DNA of 6,170 bases. Source: Micrococcales bacterium. Its GTDB lineage: Bacteria; Actinomycetota; Actinomycetes; S36-B12; UBA10799. The stretch's first letter is position 1. Each line of letters opens with the position of its first letter. Below the pieces are notes generated by a model. It searched no databases. It was not told the origin of the DNA and worked only from the letters and a program-made list of their open reading frames with translations. The stretch covers positions 1 to 6,170 of the forward strand of contig JAHEXM010000116.1 of the NCBI GenBank assembly GCA_023252115.1, given 5' to 3'. The translations under genes were made by a program, and so were the position numbers. Below, piece by piece: positions 5,594-6,170 of the stretch.

Positions 5594-6170
5594 TCAGTCA
5601 GAAGTCCAGGCCGGATCGCTGGTGAGCTGGTCGAACACCGAGTCGTACATGGCGGTGGGAGCGGATGTGTGACCGCCAACAAAATATTGCTGATTGACGT
5701 TCCAGCCGGTGGCTCGATAGATATCAGCATCGATCTGCATCTCGGCGTAGCGGAAGTCCGTGGGGCTTTCGAGGAACACGGCCAATTTGCGTGAGTGTGC
5801 GTAGTCAGCTGCACTTCGAAATGCCGGCATGTAGGCATCCCAGGCTGGACCGTTGATGGCACCATCTGGAAGCCCCGTGGTTTCGTCGATGGCGGCACCC
5901 CAAATCATTGCCGTGTTAATCACAACAGCGGCGGCCAAACCTGGATAGCGAATGTTAAGCGCATGGGAAAATGAACCACCACCTGAAATTCCCATGAACA
6001 CGACGCGCGATGTGTCGACCGGCAGTTGAGCGAACGCAGTCAGGATTTGCGAGCGGGCATTCGCGTATGACGCATCAATCGACAGGAACGCGCCACCGCC
6101 AGTGGGGCTGTATGTCATATCGAGTCCGGAACCGTCAGACAGCGTTTGCCCGTCATCAAGATTGTGGTAG
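5594..6170 (-). CDS. Alpha/beta-hydrolase (esterase type), N-terminus outside window
   Basis: The frame is open from the right edge to the TGA at 5594-5596. It continues upstream of the internal ATG at 6116-6118 as YHNLDDGQTLSDGSGLD, so that ATG is not the start and at least 191 residues are visible. The core alpha/beta-hydrolase features are present. DTSRVVFMGISGGGSF is a nucleophile elbow with the catalytic serine codon at 5984-5986. FLESPTDFRYAEMQ carries the likely acid (Asp codon 5756-5758). YFVGGHTSAPT carries the likely catalytic histidine (codon 5669-5671). The SGGG elbow and the spacing resemble poly(3-hydroxybutyrate) depolymerase/LpqC-like esterases, many of which are secreted. The substrate is unknown, and the signal peptide, if any, lies outside the window. 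The gene points the same way as the IPT/TIG gene 142 nt downstream but probably has its own transcript. Confidence 0.9.
   Translation of the reverse strand, partial: YHNLDDGQTLSDGSGLDMTYSPTGGGAFLSIDASYANARSQILTAFAQLPVDTSRVVFMGISGGGSFSHALNIRYPGLAAAVVINTAMIWGAAIDETTGLPDGAINGPAWDAYMPAFRSAADYAHSRKLAVFLESPTDFRYAEMQIDADIYRATGWNVNQQYFVGGHTSAPTAMYDSVFDQLTSDPAWTSD

Noticed and set aside
5515..5658. A short plus-strand frame starting MSDDVDSRAG after a G-rich stretch
   Set aside because: Only about 47 codons, and its second half runs antisense to the well-supported hydrolase. The G-run upstream is a poor ribosome binding site.

Overview
The window looks like an accessory stretch of an actinobacterial chromosome. 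This rests on a fairly high G+C content (judged by eye, mid to upper 50s percent), frequent GTG starts and A/G/V/T-rich proteins. It also rests on the protein families present: a DUF2252 protein, a duplicated-domain protein of a mycobacterial type, and a secreted IPT/TIG-repeat surface protein with a C-terminal domain common in actinobacterial exoproteins. No species can be named from the sequence.

Layout. (1) 1-179, minus strand: the N-terminus of a small membrane protein that runs off the left edge. (2) 180-253: a short divergent control region with an inverted repeat. (3) 254-1633, plus strand: a full-length DUF2252 protein of 459 aa with kinase-like catalytic signatures in an apparently permuted order. 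(4) 1630-2418, minus strand: a cytosolic-looking protein of 262 aa made of two related beta-rich domains around an Ala-rich linker. Its stop codon overlaps that of the DUF2252 gene by 4 nt. (5) about 2468-2737, plus strand: a small protein with two predicted membrane helices, divergent from gene 4. (6) 2757-5451, minus strand: a secreted protein with a signal peptide, seven IPT/TIG (Ig-like) repeats of about 246 nt, a fibronectin-III-like domain and a basic C-terminal domain with two cysteines. As written it is broken into two reading frames inside repeat 2. (7) 5452-5593: a 142-nt intergenic region. (8) 5594-6170, minus strand: an alpha/beta-hydrolase (esterase or depolymerase type) with a recognisable Ser-Asp-His triad, whose N-terminus lies beyond the right edge.

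The genes do not form one operon, because orientation switches at almost every boundary. Only the hydrolase and the IPT/TIG gene share a direction, and a 142-nt gap lies between them. They may both act outside the cytoplasm, but that is inference. No RNA gene, CRISPR array, insertion sequence or attachment site was found.

The most informative anomaly is in the IPT/TIG gene. Repeat 2 is 232 nt long where its neighbours are 246 nt, exactly 14 nt short, and this is where the reading frame breaks. Restoring 14 nt would give one 902-residue protein. This points to a recent inactivating deletion or an assembly error, not to two genes. I found no clear evidence for a wholly new multi-gene system.
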